Notes: generated by a model from the letters alone, not told the origin. A stretch of 64,000 nucleotides of DNA from Tolypothrix campylonemoides VB511288 (GCA_000828075.3 JXCB02000027.1:296959-360958); one strand, 5' to 3'; counted from the first letter of the stretch, positions 20,740 to 30,117 are shown. A program made the numbers and translations.

Positions 20740-22266
20740 CTACGCGCCCACAGATTCCTTAGCAGCGTACATCACTTCCACAGTGATGACACTCACATTC
20801 CGCTCACGAGCAAATTTCTCGGTATTGCGCTTGACTTTACCACGCACAAAGCCAGGAATCTTGTTCAATTCTGCCTGAGCATCCTTAGCCCATGCCAAAT
20901 CAGAATCAGCAGAAATGCCCTTGGTAATGACTTCCTTGGTATCGTGTCCCCCGAAGATTTCCAATAGGTGGTCTTCCATTCCTAAGGTGAAGGAATTGTA
21001 AACCAAATCTGCAATCTGATTTGTTCCTTCGTAACCCATGAAGGGCTTGTAACCAATGGGGAAGTTCTGGATGTGAATCGGTGCAGCAATGACACCGCAG
21101 GGGATATCTAGGCGCTTACCAACGTGGCGTTCCATTTGGGTACCGAAGATAGCAGAAGGTTCAACGCGGGCGATCGCATCCCCAATTGCACCATGGTCTT
21201 CGGTGATGAGTACTTCATCGCAATACTCGCTCACTTGTTCGCGGAACCAGTCTGCATCATACTTACAGTAGGTTCCAGCCCAAACAACGTGAATCCCCAT
21301 TTCCCGTGCCAGAATCTTAGTCATAGCAGCGGCATGGGTGTTGTCACCAAACACCACAGCTTTTTTACCAGTCAAGTTCTGACAGTCAATCGAACGGGAG
21401 AACCAAGCAGCCTGCGATACATACAGGGTTTGCTCGTTAATGTATTCTTCGTAATCCACATTAGCGCCTTGGGCGTTAATCACTTGCTGAATTTTACGGA
21501 TGCAACGAGCAGTTTCCACAACACCCATCGGGGTGATATCTACGTAGGGCGTTCCAAATTGTTCTTCCAGGTAACGAGCTGCCATTAAACCGAGTTCACG
21601 GTAAGGCACCAAGTTAAACCAGGCGCGGGGCATTTTCTTCAACTGGTGAACCGAAGCACCGTCAGGAATTACCGTATTCACCTCAATCCCCAAATCAGCC
21701 ATCAGCCGCTTGAGTTCGGTGCAGTCGTGCTGGTTGTGGAAACCAAGAGTGGAACTACCGATGATGTTAACGGAGGGCTTTTCTGTTTTACCTTCCGGGA
21801 GTTCGCCTTTCTTGCGAGCTTTCTCGATGTAGTATTGGACGATTTGTTGCAGAGTGCGATCGGCAGCTTGCAGTTCGTTGAAGCGGTAGTGGTTCACGTC
21901 CGCTAGCATCACATCTCCTTTCGCTTCCAGCTGCGCCCGCTCCACAAAGTTGTGCAGGTCTTCTTGTAAAATGCTGGAGGTGCAGGTGGGAGTTAACACA
22001 ATCAGGTCTGGGCGTTCCTCGGCGTCTTTGCGGGTGATGTTGTCTACCACCTTCTCTTGGGAGCCGCGCGCCAAAACGTTACGGTCAACGACACTGGTTG
22101 TCACCGGGGTGAAGTTCCTCTCCCGCTCTAACATAGAACGCATAACGTTGAAGTAGTCATCACCCAGGGGCGCGTGCATAATTGCATGAACATTTTTAAA
22201 GGAGCTGGCGATTCGCAAAGTGCCAATATGGGCGGGACCTGCATACATCCAGTAAGCCAATTTCAT
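20740..22266 (-). CDS. chlB: Light-independent protochlorophyllide reductase subunit B
   Basis: 508 residues from the ATG at 22266, preceded by AGGGAGAA. The open frame runs 100 codons further upstream, but [20 protein letters not shown] is the family start. ChlB with ChlN forms the nitrogenase MoFe-like component of the dark-operative reductase, converting protochlorophyllide to chlorophyllide with ChlL. Visible hallmarks are [18 protein letters not shown], a cluster-ligand region, and [17 protein letters not shown]. The C-terminus has the post-catalytic [19 protein letters not shown] and [10 protein letters not shown] segments. chlL and chlN are not in the window. Confidence 0.98.
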   Translation of the reverse strand: MKLAYWMYAGPAHIGTLRIASSFKNVHAIMHAPLGDDYFNVMRSMLERERNFTPVTTSVVDRNVLARGSQEKVVDNITRKDAEERPDLIVLTPTCTSSILQEDLHNFVERAQLEAKGDVMLADVNHYRFNELQAADRTLQQIVQYYIEKARKKGELPEGKTEKPSVNIIGSSTLGFHNQHDCTELKRLMADLGIEVNTVIPDGASVHQLKKMPRAWFNLVPYRELGLMAARYLEEQFGTPYVDITPMGVVETARCIRKIQQVINAQGANVDYEEYINEQTLYVSQAAWFSRSIDCQNLTGKKAVVFGDNTHAAAMTKILAREMGIHVVWAGTYCKYDADWFREQVSEYCDEVLITEDHGAIGDAIARVEPSAIFGTQMERHVGKRLDIPCGVIAAPIHIQNFPIGYKPFMGYEGTNQIADLVYNSFTLGMEDHLLEIFGGHDTKEVITKGISADSDLAWAKDAQAELNKIPGFVRGKVKRNTEKFARERNVSVITVEVMYAAKESVGA

Positions 22267-22674
22267 GTTTGTGTTCTCCCTTTTTGTGAAACAAAATGTA
22301 TCCGATGAGAGGTGGATTAATGAGTGCTTGTTTTTTAAATCGTTTCTGATTTTCTCAGAACTTGCAGCTTGAAAGAAGCGAGGGTTAAGAAAGTTCAAAT
22401 AGAGGTGTGATCGCTGAAACCTCTTTAGTAGTTGAGATTGGGCTTCTGACTTAAACAACATTTCTGTTGTCAAAGTGATACGAATCTTAATGTTTTGGCA
22501 AATTCCACATAAATTCACCCAGTAATACTGCTTTATTATGGTGATTATTTTGACATTACTCTTCATCCTGATTTAATACGAGATTCGGTATTCATTCGAT
22601 TGCCATCTGAGAATGCAGAGAGTTAGGTTAGCTTACATACTTGAACTCTAAGTTATGAAAAGGAAAGGTAACAA

Positions 22675-22896
22675 ATGGAAGCAAATGAGGTTATTAATCA
22701 CGTTTTGGAAGGCAGTGCTCAAGCGCTTGGTGCATGGGCAATGACGAAAGTCATCGAAACCATTGAGCAAGATGAAGAAGGTTGGAAACGGCATAACCAA
22801 GCTATTGATGAAGGTTGGAAGCGCCATAATGCTGCTACTGAAGGTGCAAACTGGAAAAACGCTAGTATCTCTAAATCACTCGTTCCCAATCTCTAG
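22675..22896 (+). CDS. Small hypothetical protein with internal repeat
   Basis: 73 residues with AAAGGAAAGG upstream of the ATG. The N-terminal part (EVINHVLEGSAQALGAWAMT) is helical. It is followed by a duplicated EGWKRHNQAID/EGWKRHNAATE unit. The family is not recognised. A strong hairpin 36 bp after its stop supports a short transcribed unit. Confidence 0.6.
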   Translation: MEANEVINHVLEGSAQALGAWAMTKVIETIEQDEEGWKRHNQAIDEGWKRHNAATEGANWKNASISKSLVPNL

Positions 22897-22931
22897 TTAG
22901 AGATGCAATCCAGAAGTTCTACCTCTGGTAA

Positions 22932-22958
22932 TTTTGGGAAGGCCCTGCCTTCCCAAAA
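22932..22958. terminator. Perfect 11-bp hairpin between convergent genes
   Basis: Arms TTTTGGGAAGG and CCTTCCCAAAA with loop CCCTG. With A/T-rich flanks on both arms it could terminate both the small gene at 22675 and the TPR gene at 22999. Confidence 0.7.
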
Positions 22959-22998
22959 CATTCCTACGCTTTGTATGGGAACCACAAATACTCGAAAA

Positions 22999-23523
22999 TC
23001 ATGCAGAAACTAAGCGTCGCAAAGAGTCAGAACGGCGTTTTGCCGTGGTGTTAGTTGGCTGAACTTTCAGTGCTTCTTCATAAGCTTCCAGGGCTTGAGC
23101 ATTTAATTTTTTCCGCTCGTATGCATGACCAAGATTGTTCAGCGCTGTCACATAGTCAGGTTTAGATTTGAGGGCTTCTTTATAATGACGAATTGCTAAG
23201 TCATACTGTTCTTGTGCGAAGTAGGCGTAGCCCAGCCCATTATAGATATAGGCTACATTTTCTTCTCCTTCTTCTTCGGCAGCTTTGATTGCTTTTTGAA
23301 AGGTAGCTATTGCCTGGGAAAATAGTTTTTTCTCAGAATAAATACTGGCTAACTCGTAATATTCTTGAGATGTCCCTTTTTCTTTAGTCAGCTTCTTTCG
23401 TAAGCGTGACATGGTGCTTTCCAGCTTACGACTTTTGAACACCTGGCGAAAAACGCTGACGCTTGCAATTAAGAGCAGACCCACAAAAATTGACAGATAA
23501 ATAATCGCTAAATTGCTATCCAT
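22999..23523 (-). CDS. ycf37: TPR membrane protein, Ycf37-like
   Basis: 174 residues. One N-terminal hydrophobic helix (about 7-27, IIYLSIFVGLLLIASVSVF) is followed by a basic coiled stretch and about three TPR units: QEYYELASIYSEKKLFSQAI, YIYNGLGYAYFAQEQYDLAI and VTALNNLGHAYERKKLNAQA. Size, anchor and repeat layout fit Ycf37, a photosystem I assembly/stability factor of cyanobacteria and some plastids. TPR proteins are easily confused, so the symbol is a likely rather than certain call. Confidence 0.75.
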   Translation of the reverse strand: MDSNLAIIYLSIFVGLLLIASVSVFRQVFKSRKLESTMSRLRKKLTKEKGTSQEYYELASIYSEKKLFSQAIATFQKAIKAAEEEGEENVAYIYNGLGYAYFAQEQYDLAIRHYKEALKSKPDYVTALNNLGHAYERKKLNAQALEAYEEALKVQPTNTTAKRRSDSLRRLVSA

Positions 23524-23627
23524 TGTCTTTATTTAAAGTTTCTTCTTTTTCTATTATCAACTTACACGGAAGAGTGAAAATTATGAGTTATAAAAAAATT
23601 AATTTCTTAGTAAAGGGGGCTGGCAAT

Positions 23628-23661
23628 TGGGGATTAGGGATTGGGGATTAGGGATTGGGAA
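23628..23661. repeat. GGGGATTAGGGATT tandem repeat
   Basis: Alternating GGGGATT and AGGGATT units. They are related to the longer composite repeats at 48014-48098 and 51366-51475. Confidence 0.75.
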
Positions 23662-23682
23662 GCGCGGTTATCAAACGAAAAA

Positions 23683-24507
23683 TTATCGAAGGGGTAATCC
23701 CCAATGTGTAGCGCGTTGCTGGAGCCAACCAGAATTAATATAACGGGCAATGGCTTCGTTTACCCGCCTACGTAATTCATCGTACTGTAATCCCTTGGGC
23801 ATGACCACAGATAATGGTTCGCTTGATAGCTTTGTTGGCAGTAGGCGATACTGTGGATATTGTTGCACCCAACCAGTAAGAACGCTAGCATCTGCGGCAA
23901 AAGCATTTGCTGCATTGTTTTCTAAGAGCGCAAAAGCTTCTTGATAAGAATTTACTCCGACTAACTCAGCATTTGGTAAATAATAGCGCACGTTGGCAAT
24001 GGTGCTGGAATTTTTGAGGACGGCAATCTTCCGTTTTGCCAAATCGCTCAGCCGTTGCAATGAGGTATCCTTTGTGACTATAACAGCACCATCAAAGTAG
24101 TAAGGAACACTGAAACTTACCAAGCGAGAGCGTGAGGAGGTTGCTGTGACTCTGGCGATCGCCATATCAACTTTATGATCTAAAACTGCTCCTAGGCGAT
24201 CGCGATTTGCCACAGGTTGCAATTTCACAGCATCTGCTTTCCCTACTAAATCAACTGCCAATGCCTTTGCTAAGTCGATTTCCAAGCCTTGCAAATTGCC
24301 GCTTGCATCTCTAAATCCTAGTGGACGCAAGTTATCTTTAACAGCAACATTTAAATAGCCCCGCCGCTGAATTTCGGGCATTTCTGCGGCAGATGCTGAT
24401 AATTGTGTATCTGCTATCACATAGGAAATCAAAAGCAAAAAAATGGCAGCGGATATCAGCAGATGTAACCGACAAGCTGCTTTCCATCTGTTACATCCGT
24501 TATCCAT
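23683..24507 (-). CDS. ABC-type amino-acid substrate-binding protein (SBP_bac_3)
   Basis: 274 residues. A signal peptide (hydrophobic about 14-32, likely cleavage after ASAAE) is followed by a type 3 solute-binding domain: RRGYLNVAVKDNLRPLGFRD, GLEIDLAKALAVDLVGK, DMAIARVTATSSRSRLVSFS, LKNSSTIANVRYYLP and AFAADASVL. It probably delivers an amino acid to an ABC importer, though no permease is adjacent. It starts 12 bp after the rplT stop on the same strand, so it may be expressed from the ribosomal operon. This neighbourhood is odd. Confidence 0.88.
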   Translation of the reverse strand: MDNGCNRWKAACRLHLLISAAIFLLLISYVIADTQLSASAAEMPEIQRRGYLNVAVKDNLRPLGFRDASGNLQGLEIDLAKALAVDLVGKADAVKLQPVANRDRLGAVLDHKVDMAIARVTATSSRSRLVSFSVPYYFDGAVIVTKDTSLQRLSDLAKRKIAVLKNSSTIANVRYYLPNAELVGVNSYQEAFALLENNAANAFAADASVLTGWVQQYPQYRLLPTKLSSEPLSVVMPKGLQYDELRRRVNEAIARYINSGWLQQRATHWGLPLR

Positions 24508-24519
24508 CCGTTGCCACCT

Positions 24520-24876
24520 TTATCCTTTTGCTTGGCTTGCTAATTCTGCGACTTTGCTGAAGCTTGCTGGATCAAGAACTGCCAATTGTGCCAACATTTT
24601 ACGGTTGAGTTGGATGTCGGCTTTTTTCAGATTTCCAATCAACTGGCTGTAACTCAACCCATGTAGGCGTGCAGCAGCGTTGATGCGGGTGATCCACAGG
24701 CGGCGGAAATCGCGTTTGCGTTTTTTGCGATCGCGATAGGCGTTCCGCAGCGCCTTCATGACTCTCTGATTAGCCGTTCTAAACAGAGTTGAGTGGGAAC
24801 CGCGAAAACCTTTCGCAAGTTTGAGAATTTTTTTGCGGCGTTTGCGAGCAACGTTACCGCGTTTTACCCGTGTCAT
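24520..24876 (-). CDS. rplT: 50S ribosomal protein L20
   Basis: 118 residues, [20 protein letters not shown] at the start, [20 protein letters not shown] and [19 protein letters not shown] following. It is required for early 50S assembly. It lies 22 bp downstream of rpmI. infC, which heads this operon in many bacteria, is absent here. Confidence 0.98.
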   Translation of the reverse strand: MTRVKRGNVARKRRKKILKLAKGFRGSHSTLFRTANQRVMKALRNAYRDRKKRKRDFRRLWITRINAAARLHGLSYSQLIGNLKKADIQLNRKMLAQLAVLDPASFSKVAELASQAKG

Positions 24877-24898
24877 ATCGTTTTAGTTCCTGAATAAA

Positions 24899-25096
24899 TT
24901 ACAAATAGGGGAGCATGAGGCGCACGTTTTCTTCATCGCGCTCGTTAACTACTGCCATTTTGGACAGGTTACGTTTCTTATTGGAAGATTTGTGCTGTAG
25001 CAGGTGGTTTTTGAAAGCTTTGCGACGTACGATTTTGCCGCTACCTGTGGCACGGAATCTCTTTGCCGCTGCTTTACGGGTTTTGAGTTTAGGCAT
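24899..25096 (-). CDS. rpmI: 50S ribosomal protein L35
   Basis: 65 residues, [20 protein letters not shown] with [17 protein letters not shown] downstream. It has the normal length and the usual order rpmI-rplT. The promoter should lie in 25097-25241, shared with the divergent toxin-antitoxin remnant. Confidence 0.98.
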   Translation of the reverse strand: MPKLKTRKAAAKRFRATGSGKIVRRKAFKNHLLQHKSSNKKRNLSKMAVVNERDEENVRLMLPYL

Positions 25097-25241
25097 GGGG
25101 CTGCTTTAATTCGACACAATCTATAATTATAAAGTAAGAATTCAAAGGTGATGAGGTGATGGAGAGAGATTGACGTTTTTCCCGAGTCGTTCAAATATAT
25201 TTGAGGAGTTATCGAAGAACCTTTTGTTACTCACAGATGTC

Positions 25242-25518
25242 ATGTTCGACGAAATTATACAACGAATGCGGGAGAAGGTTACATCACTTCAATATGTCAT
25301 GACTCTCCATGCAGAAGAAGAAATGAACGATGACAATTTGACAATCTACGACATCGAACAAGGCCACAGGTGAAATTCTGGAACGTCAAAAAGATAAAGT
25401 CACTGCTGAATCAAAATACCGTATTCGAGGAACAACCGAAGACGACACAGAAGTTGAAGTAATCGCCAAACTGAGTTTGACGGGAAAGTTAGTTATCATT
25501 ACCGTATATCGGGTCTAA
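25242..25518 (+). pseudogene. Frameshifted DUF4258-type toxin gene
   Basis: The first frame begins MFDEIIQRMREKVTSLQYVM, includes LHAEEEMNDDNLTIYDIEQ and stops at 25373-25375. The rest of the domain continues in another frame: GEILERQKDKVTAESKYRI, then LTGKLVIITVYRV, ending at 25518. Together they make one DUF4258 domain (HAEEEM, DIEQ, GEILERQKD, VYR), broken by a small indel near 25355-25370. DUF4258 proteins are RelE-fold relatives often paired with YgiT/MqsA-type antitoxins, as here. A sequencing error or translational frameshift could also explain the break. Confidence 0.72.
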
Positions 25519-25532
25519 GATGGGAAAAAACA

Positions 25533-25787
25533 ATGCACAAGTGTGATATTTGCACAAGTGAAGGAGTAAATATCCGCAAGGTTACGAGGACCTATGGCAA
25601 AGGTGAAGACTTGCTGGTTATTGAGAATATTCCTGTCATCAGTTGTCCTCATTGTGGCGAAAGTTACCTCACAGCAGAAACTTTGCACGAAATCGAAAGA
25701 ATTAAGCGTAACCGGAAAAACTTGGCAGTTGCACGTTTTGTAGAAGTGGCTAAATTTGATGAGGGAAACTCGCCTGTTGCTGTATAA
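25533..25787 (+). CDS. YgiT-type zinc-finger (MqsA-like) antitoxin
   Basis: 84 residues. Two CxxC knuckles, CDIC near the start and CPHC at about 38-41, form the YgiT zinc finger. The spacer includes TRTYGKGEDLLVIENIPVIS, and the C-terminal helix (LHEIERIKRNRKNLAV) is basic. It starts 14 bp after the DUF4258 remnant, the usual toxin-antitoxin order. With the toxin broken it may be an orphan or an anti-toxin against related systems. Confidence 0.85.
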   Translation: MHKCDICTSEGVNIRKVTRTYGKGEDLLVIENIPVISCPHCGESYLTAETLHEIERIKRNRKNLAVARFVEVAKFDEGNSPVAV

Positions 25788-25866
25788 GTAGTGCGATCGC
25801 TAAACTAGCCAAATATCATTAAAATACTACAATAAAAGCACGTCTCATAAATTGCCTCCTTAAAGT

Positions 25867-26100
25867 ATGACAACTGCCATCGCCAAACCTTCATCCTTAC
25901 TTGGCAGCATCAGAGTGCAAAAGCTGGATAATTTTTACCTGTTCAAATTTAATGATGAGCTACAAGCACGGATGGAAGAACTTCTGGAACGCAAAAAAGC
26001 TGATTTACTCACACCAGAAGAAGTTATCGAACTTGAGGCAATCGGAGAACTAGACAGAATTTTTACCCATATAAATGCGATGTTGGTAGCTCAAAGATGA
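25867..26100 (+). CDS. Small hypothetical protein coupled to the HNH gene
   Basis: 77 residues (MTTAIAKPSSLLGSIRVQKL), acidic-helical in the second half (LQARMEELLERKKADLLTPE, ELEAIGELDRIF). Its TGA overlaps the ATG of the HNH gene (ATGA). This suggests translational coupling and a joint role, possibly as a small antitoxin- or adaptor-like partner. The family is not recognised by name. Confidence 0.7.
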   Translation: MTTAIAKPSSLLGSIRVQKLDNFYLFKFNDELQARMEELLERKKADLLTPEEVIELEAIGELDRIFTHINAMLVAQR

Positions 26101-26724
26101 CAATTGATCAAGCTACCAGAGAATTTGTGCGAAAACGAGCAAATTATCTGTGTGAGTATTGCTACTCTCCAGAACGCATTTGCACAACAAGGTTCACTGT
26201 AGACCATCTTATACCAAAGTCTCTAGCCGGTTCTGATGATGTTGATAATTTAGCCTTGGCTTGTCGTCGTTGCAATGAGCGTCGCTACAACTTTGTCGCT
26301 GGATTTGACCCAGAGACTCAAACAATACGTGAGTTCGATATATCCTGATTTGACCCCTCTCCAAACCTCTCCCCGAAGCGGGGAGAGGCTTAAAAAGCCG
26401 ATTCTTTCGTACCTGCGTTACGGATTTTTTGCCCCTTCCCTTGTAGGGAAGGGGTTGGGGTTAGGTTTCGTCGAACTCACGTAAACAATAGTACCCCTGT
26501 TTAATCCTCGTCAACAAATTTGGTCAGAGCATTTCATTTGGTCAGCCAACGGTAGAACAATTGTAGGAGTTACTCCGATTGGTAGAGCAACCTGCAAGCG
26601 GCTTGACCTGAACGATGAACGCTATCGAGAAGATGATTCCATTTGCAGTGCGCGAGATTTTTGGGTCAAAGCTGGTTTACATCCTCCTGATGAAGATCCC
26701 CGTCAACCAGCTGACCCTGCATGA
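26097..26724 (+). pseudogene. HNH endonuclease gene interrupted by a MITE
   Basis: Codons 1-77 encode an intact HNH core: CEYCYSPERICTTRFTVDHL, then IPKSLAGSDDVDNLALACRR and CNERR. After TQTI a 163-bp insertion (MITE plus one target copy) shifts the frame, and the current product ends after 83 residues. Beyond it the same protein resumes as VPLFNPRQQIWSEHFIW, ending GLHPPDEDPRQPADPA. The same frame past TGA TAG (26722-26727) still reads QEYIQTVMEIARQKQSGQN to a TAA at 26785, hinting at extra decay. The truncated protein keeps the HNH residues and might fold partly. Confidence 0.88.
26327..26482. mobile_element. Non-autonomous MITE inserted in the HNH gene
   Basis: About 156 bp with 12-bp terminal inverted repeats ACGTGAGTTCGA and TCGAACTCACGT, flanked by an AAACAAT(A) duplication at 26320-26327 and 26483-26490. 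The interior is two C/G-rich hairpins (CCTCTCCCC...GGGGAGAGG and CCCCTTCCC...GGGAAGGGG) and has no gene. The parent transposase is not in the window. Confidence 0.92.
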
Positions 26725-26799
26725 TAGCAAGAGTATATCCAAACTGTGATGGAAATAGCAAGGCAAAAGCAATCTGGGCAAAATTAACCTGAGTAAAGG

Positions 26800-27324
26800 T
26801 TAACCTTTCGTGCTGCTGACTTTTGGATCTAGAACGATTTGTGAACCGGATTTGTTGACATGGTAAGTCCAAGAATCGTCTCCCACCTCAACAACGGCTT
26901 CCCAACCTTTAATCGGGTTGAATTCCCTGGTGCAAACTTCTCCAAATTTGAATTCGCAAGGATTTCCAAAGGTTTTTGGACTGACTTGAGCAATTTCCAA
27001 CTCACGGATTGCTACGCCAGAACGTTTGGAAGCATCACGCAAAATTCCATTTGCTATCCGTTTTGGTAGGACGTTTGAAATTTGGTTTGTGTTTTGAGAT
27101 ATTTGAATGCGGCTGTAGCTGGAAAACTGGTCTGTGTTTTGGGACATTTTTATACTGCTGTGGCTACTCTGTATCTGATCATCCCCAGCCAAAGCAGCAG
27201 TGTTGTTCCCTGCAAATCCCAGTACGCTTGATAGCAGGCTTGTGAATACTAGAGTTAACAAAACACCCTTAGAGGACTTGAGTATTTTGTTAAGTGCAGG
27301 ATATAGTTTGTTTATGTCTTTCAT
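26800..27324 (-). CDS. Secreted hypothetical protein
   Basis: 174 residues. An N-terminal signal sequence (GVLLTLVFTSLLSSVLGFAG, likely cut near ALAGDD) is followed by a Ser/Gln-rich spacer with two SQNTxQ(I/F)S units. A C-terminal domain (about 85-165) includes LPKRIANGILRDASKRSG and GWEAVVEVGDDSWTYHVN, with two cysteines near CEFKFGEVC. The fold is not recognised; the last part looks like a small PepSY-type beta sheet. It probably acts in the periplasm. Confidence 0.75.
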   Translation of the reverse strand: MKDINKLYPALNKILKSSKGVLLTLVFTSLLSSVLGFAGNNTAALAGDDQIQSSHSSIKMSQNTDQFSSYSRIQISQNTNQISNVLPKRIANGILRDASKRSGVAIRELEIAQVSPKTFGNPCEFKFGEVCTREFNPIKGWEAVVEVGDDSWTYHVNKSGSQIVLDPKVSSTKG

Positions 27325-27446
27325 AGAACACCTTGAAGATTGAATAAGTCAGAACGCGACTAGGGGCTTGCCCTTAGCGCATTTTTGACGTTTTTTGATT
27401 TTGCTCTACTCTTAGAGACTTCAAACTCAAGTCCGAAAGTTTCCGA

Positions 27447-29945
27447 TTATGTGCCGCTTTTGTTTGTGTCTGCTCCAAGATTTGTTGTCAGAGAAACTAC
27501 GCATTGGGGAAACTGGCGTTTGAGTGCAGGAAATACCGGACAAGGGGTTTGCTCTTGTAAATTCTCTGGTTTACTCCAGGTAAATGGAGCTTTAGAAGCC
27601 GCAGACATCCACAGTAGGCGCTTTGCCCTTGTCATGGCAACATAGAGTAAGCGATACTCTTCGGCTGTTTTTAGGTGTTTTGCTTGTTCCCAAGCAGCAG
27701 TGACGCTGGGTAAGGTAGATTTCGCGTGGAGAGCAGCGCGAATTTGGGCGCGGGCAACTTCTGATAAAGTAAAGTCACCTAAAAACTGGCTTTGGGGAGG
27801 AACCCAAAATCTGCCCGGAATTAAGTTTTCATGCAGAAAGGGTATAAAAACATAGTCCCAATCCAACCCTTTTGCTTTATGCATGGTAATAATTGTGAGT
27901 TGACCGGGACGGGTGTATCGTGCTTCTAAATCTTCTGTTTCCACGGGTTCAAACCGTTCGGAACTGACGATTTCACTTAATACATTCAGCATCGCCGCCA
28001 TTGAAGTATTGCCAGCTATTTGCTGATTGACTCGTTCTGCTAATTTGTCGGCTGTTGCTAGTTCTGCTTGTTCGTAATTCAGTGTTAGGGCGATGAATGA
28101 AATTAACTGGTACAGCGGCAGTTCTAAACGGGCGCGAAGTAAACTTCGACACAGATGGGCAGCTTTTTGCACTGGCTGTGGCTGAGGTGCAGCCAAAGGA
28201 CCTGGATACAAAAATTCTTCGGGCAAAGTCGCGAGGGCGTTGAGGTCTTGCGTTTCAATCAATCGCCGCTGTACAAGAACTTGTAATGCCCGTTTCAGGT
28301 AGTCGGGGGAATGAGGGCGATCGCAAAATTGCAGAACTGCCAAAATCTCTTCCGGGACATGAGAATGGCGATCGCGTTCCCCGACATCATAAATTGGAAT
28401 TTCATGCCTTTTACACACTGAACTCAGCGCTTCTGCCAACCACCGTCCTTGACGGTTCTCCCGCACCAAAATAGCTGCACTGATTTTGTCTGCGTCCTGC
28501 GAAAATAACTCTACAACCCTCTCGGACAATAACTCGACTGTGTGATGAATATCACGGGGCGTGTACAGTTCCAATCCCCGTCCCACAGCTTGCGGATTGA
28601 CATCATCTTGACGGTGATTCAATTCAACAGGGCGAATTCTTTGGAAACGAAACGGAGTGGGGAGAGTAAGGGAGTGAGGGAGTGAGGGAGTGAGGGAGTG
28701 AGGGAGTGAGGGAGTGAGAGAGTGAGGGAGTGAGGGAGTGAGGGAGAATTTTCCTTCTGTCCCTCCCTCCTTCGCTCCCTCCTTCCCTCCGTCCTTTGCT
28801 CCTTGTCCTGTTTTCACATAAAGACTATTGACCCATTCCAAGACAAAGTTGGCGGCGTCGATAATTATTTTGGTACTACGACCAGCCTGATCCATTGTCA
28901 CCAGTCGCCCTTGTGCGTCACACTCTTTGCAGAATTGTCGAAAATAAATTGGATCCGCTGGGGTGAAGGTAGAGTTAATCGCTTGGTTGGGATCACCAAC
29001 GCGAATCATATTTGGTGGTTGGTTGGGGTTATGGGAGTCAGTGGCGAGAATTGTTAAGAGTCGCGTTTGCAGTGGGCTAGAATCTTGTGCTTCGTCTTCA
29101 AAGACGGCGAAAACTTGGTTTTGCTCGATTCTTCGGGCGTTTTCGTTTTCCAAAACGCGCAAGGCGGCTAAAATCATATCATCGTAGTCGATGAAGTCAC
29201 GCACTCGCATTAAACTTTGATATTGCTCGTACAACCCAGCCGCGATGCTTAAGATTTCATATTCGTCTGTGATTTGTTTGCTGAACTCACGCAAATCTTG
29301 CGGGAATAAACCAGAACTTTTTGCCTCATGAATGACTGTAGTCGCCAGTTCTGGCAAGACTTCTGTCCGTAACACTGACTGACGCCGCAGTCTTTCTGTT
29401 TCTTCTCCGTCAAATTGAATACCTTCTAGTAACCGAGAATAGCGCCCTGGATGGGTGTTAATCCATTGCTCCACAGCAGTCCTAATGAATCGGTGGCTTT
29501 GGTTTGGGGTAATTAATGTGACATTTTCTAGCTGTAAACCTGATAAATCCGGATAGCGGTTGGCTATATTTAAGGCAAGACCATGTAGCGTGTGTACAGT
29601 AAAGCCAGTCTGAGGTAAAGATAATTTTTTTAAGTATTCGCGGATTTTAACTTTAATATTGGCAACAGCTGAGCGAGTAAAGGTCACAACAATCAGTTGA
29701 CGACGGCTATTACGACGTAATGCAGAAGATTGATCATACTGACGGGCGATCGCTATTGCCGCTGCTGCTGCCATTCCTGTGGATTTACCAGCACCAGGAA
29801 CCGCCGAAACAGCGAGTGAACCAGACTGCCAGTCAACCATGTGCTGTTGCCCGAGACGTAGGGTATTACGGATGTTTGCTATACCTATCTCTCGGACTGA
29901 AGATAGTGATGAAGATATTTCTATTGGTGGAGAGTCTTGAGGCAC
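27447..29945 (-). CDS. UvrD/Rep-family ATP-dependent DNA helicase
   Basis: 832 residues, superfamily 1A. Walker A is AVSAVPGAGKSTGMAAAA. The DEAQDSSPLQ box (motif II) lies in VFEDEAQDSSPLQTRLL. VGDPNQAIN is motif III, TIITMHKAKGLDWDYVFIP motif V, and EEYRLLYVAMTRAKRLLWM motif VI. Residues about 385-425 are a low-complexity insert (SLTPSLPHSLTPSLPHS repeats after EGAKEGGTEGKF) encoded by an 8-bp minisatellite between motif III and the 2B region. It is not in other family members as I recall them. Probably a repair or replication-restart helicase. Confidence 0.92.
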   Translation of the reverse strand: MPQDSPPIEISSSLSSVREIGIANIRNTLRLGQQHMVDWQSGSLAVSAVPGAGKSTGMAAAAAIAIARQYDQSSALRRNSRRQLIVVTFTRSAVANIKVKIREYLKKLSLPQTGFTVHTLHGLALNIANRYPDLSGLQLENVTLITPNQSHRFIRTAVEQWINTHPGRYSRLLEGIQFDGEETERLRRQSVLRTEVLPELATTVIHEAKSSGLFPQDLREFSKQITDEYEILSIAAGLYEQYQSLMRVRDFIDYDDMILAALRVLENENARRIEQNQVFAVFEDEAQDSSPLQTRLLTILATDSHNPNQPPNMIRVGDPNQAINSTFTPADPIYFRQFCKECDAQGRLVTMDQAGRSTKIIIDAANFVLEWVNSLYVKTGQGAKDGGKEGAKEGGTEGKFSLTPSLPHSLTPSLPHSLTPSLPHSLTLPTPFRFQRIRPVELNHRQDDVNPQAVGRGLELYTPRDIHHTVELLSERVVELFSQDADKISAAILVRENRQGRWLAEALSSVCKRHEIPIYDVGERDRHSHVPEEILAVLQFCDRPHSPDYLKRALQVLVQRRLIETQDLNALATLPEEFLYPGPLAAPQPQPVQKAAHLCRSLLRARLELPLYQLISFIALTLNYEQAELATADKLAERVNQQIAGNTSMAAMLNVLSEIVSSERFEPVETEDLEARYTRPGQLTIITMHKAKGLDWDYVFIPFLHENLIPGRFWVPPQSQFLGDFTLSEVARAQIRAALHAKSTLPSVTAAWEQAKHLKTAEEYRLLYVAMTRAKRLLWMSAASKAPFTWSKPENLQEQTPCPVFPALKRQFPQCVVSLTTNLGADTNKSGT
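28670..28746. repeat. 8-bp minisatellite inside the helicase gene
   Basis: About nine TGAGGGAG units on the plus strand, read from the minus strand as SLPHSLTP. A C/T-rich tail to about 28810 ends near CTCCTTGTCCTG, shared with the PriA arrays. Confidence 0.9.
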
Positions 29946-30117
29946 TGATTTGTATAATAAGCGTCTTACTAATAAGATTTTAATTTTTGAACCGCAGATG
30001 AACGCAGATGGACGCAGATAAATATCTGAAAATTATCGGTGTGCATCTGCGGTTGCAATTTTGGACTAGGAATTGTTAGTTGTTCTAGTAACGACTCAGG
30101 ACGAACCATTGAAAGAA

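Noticed and set aside
20740-22566. 608-codon extended start for chlB
   Set aside because: The first 100 codons are not ChlB-like; the ATG at 22266 has a ribosome site and gives the normal 508 residues.
24520-25096. Missing infC as a sign of rearrangement
   Set aside because: infC is not always next to rpmI-rplT in cyanobacteria, so its absence is not informative.
28670-28746. Array-like repeats that could suggest a CRISPR
   Set aside because: Units are 8 bp without spacers; a minisatellite, not a CRISPR.
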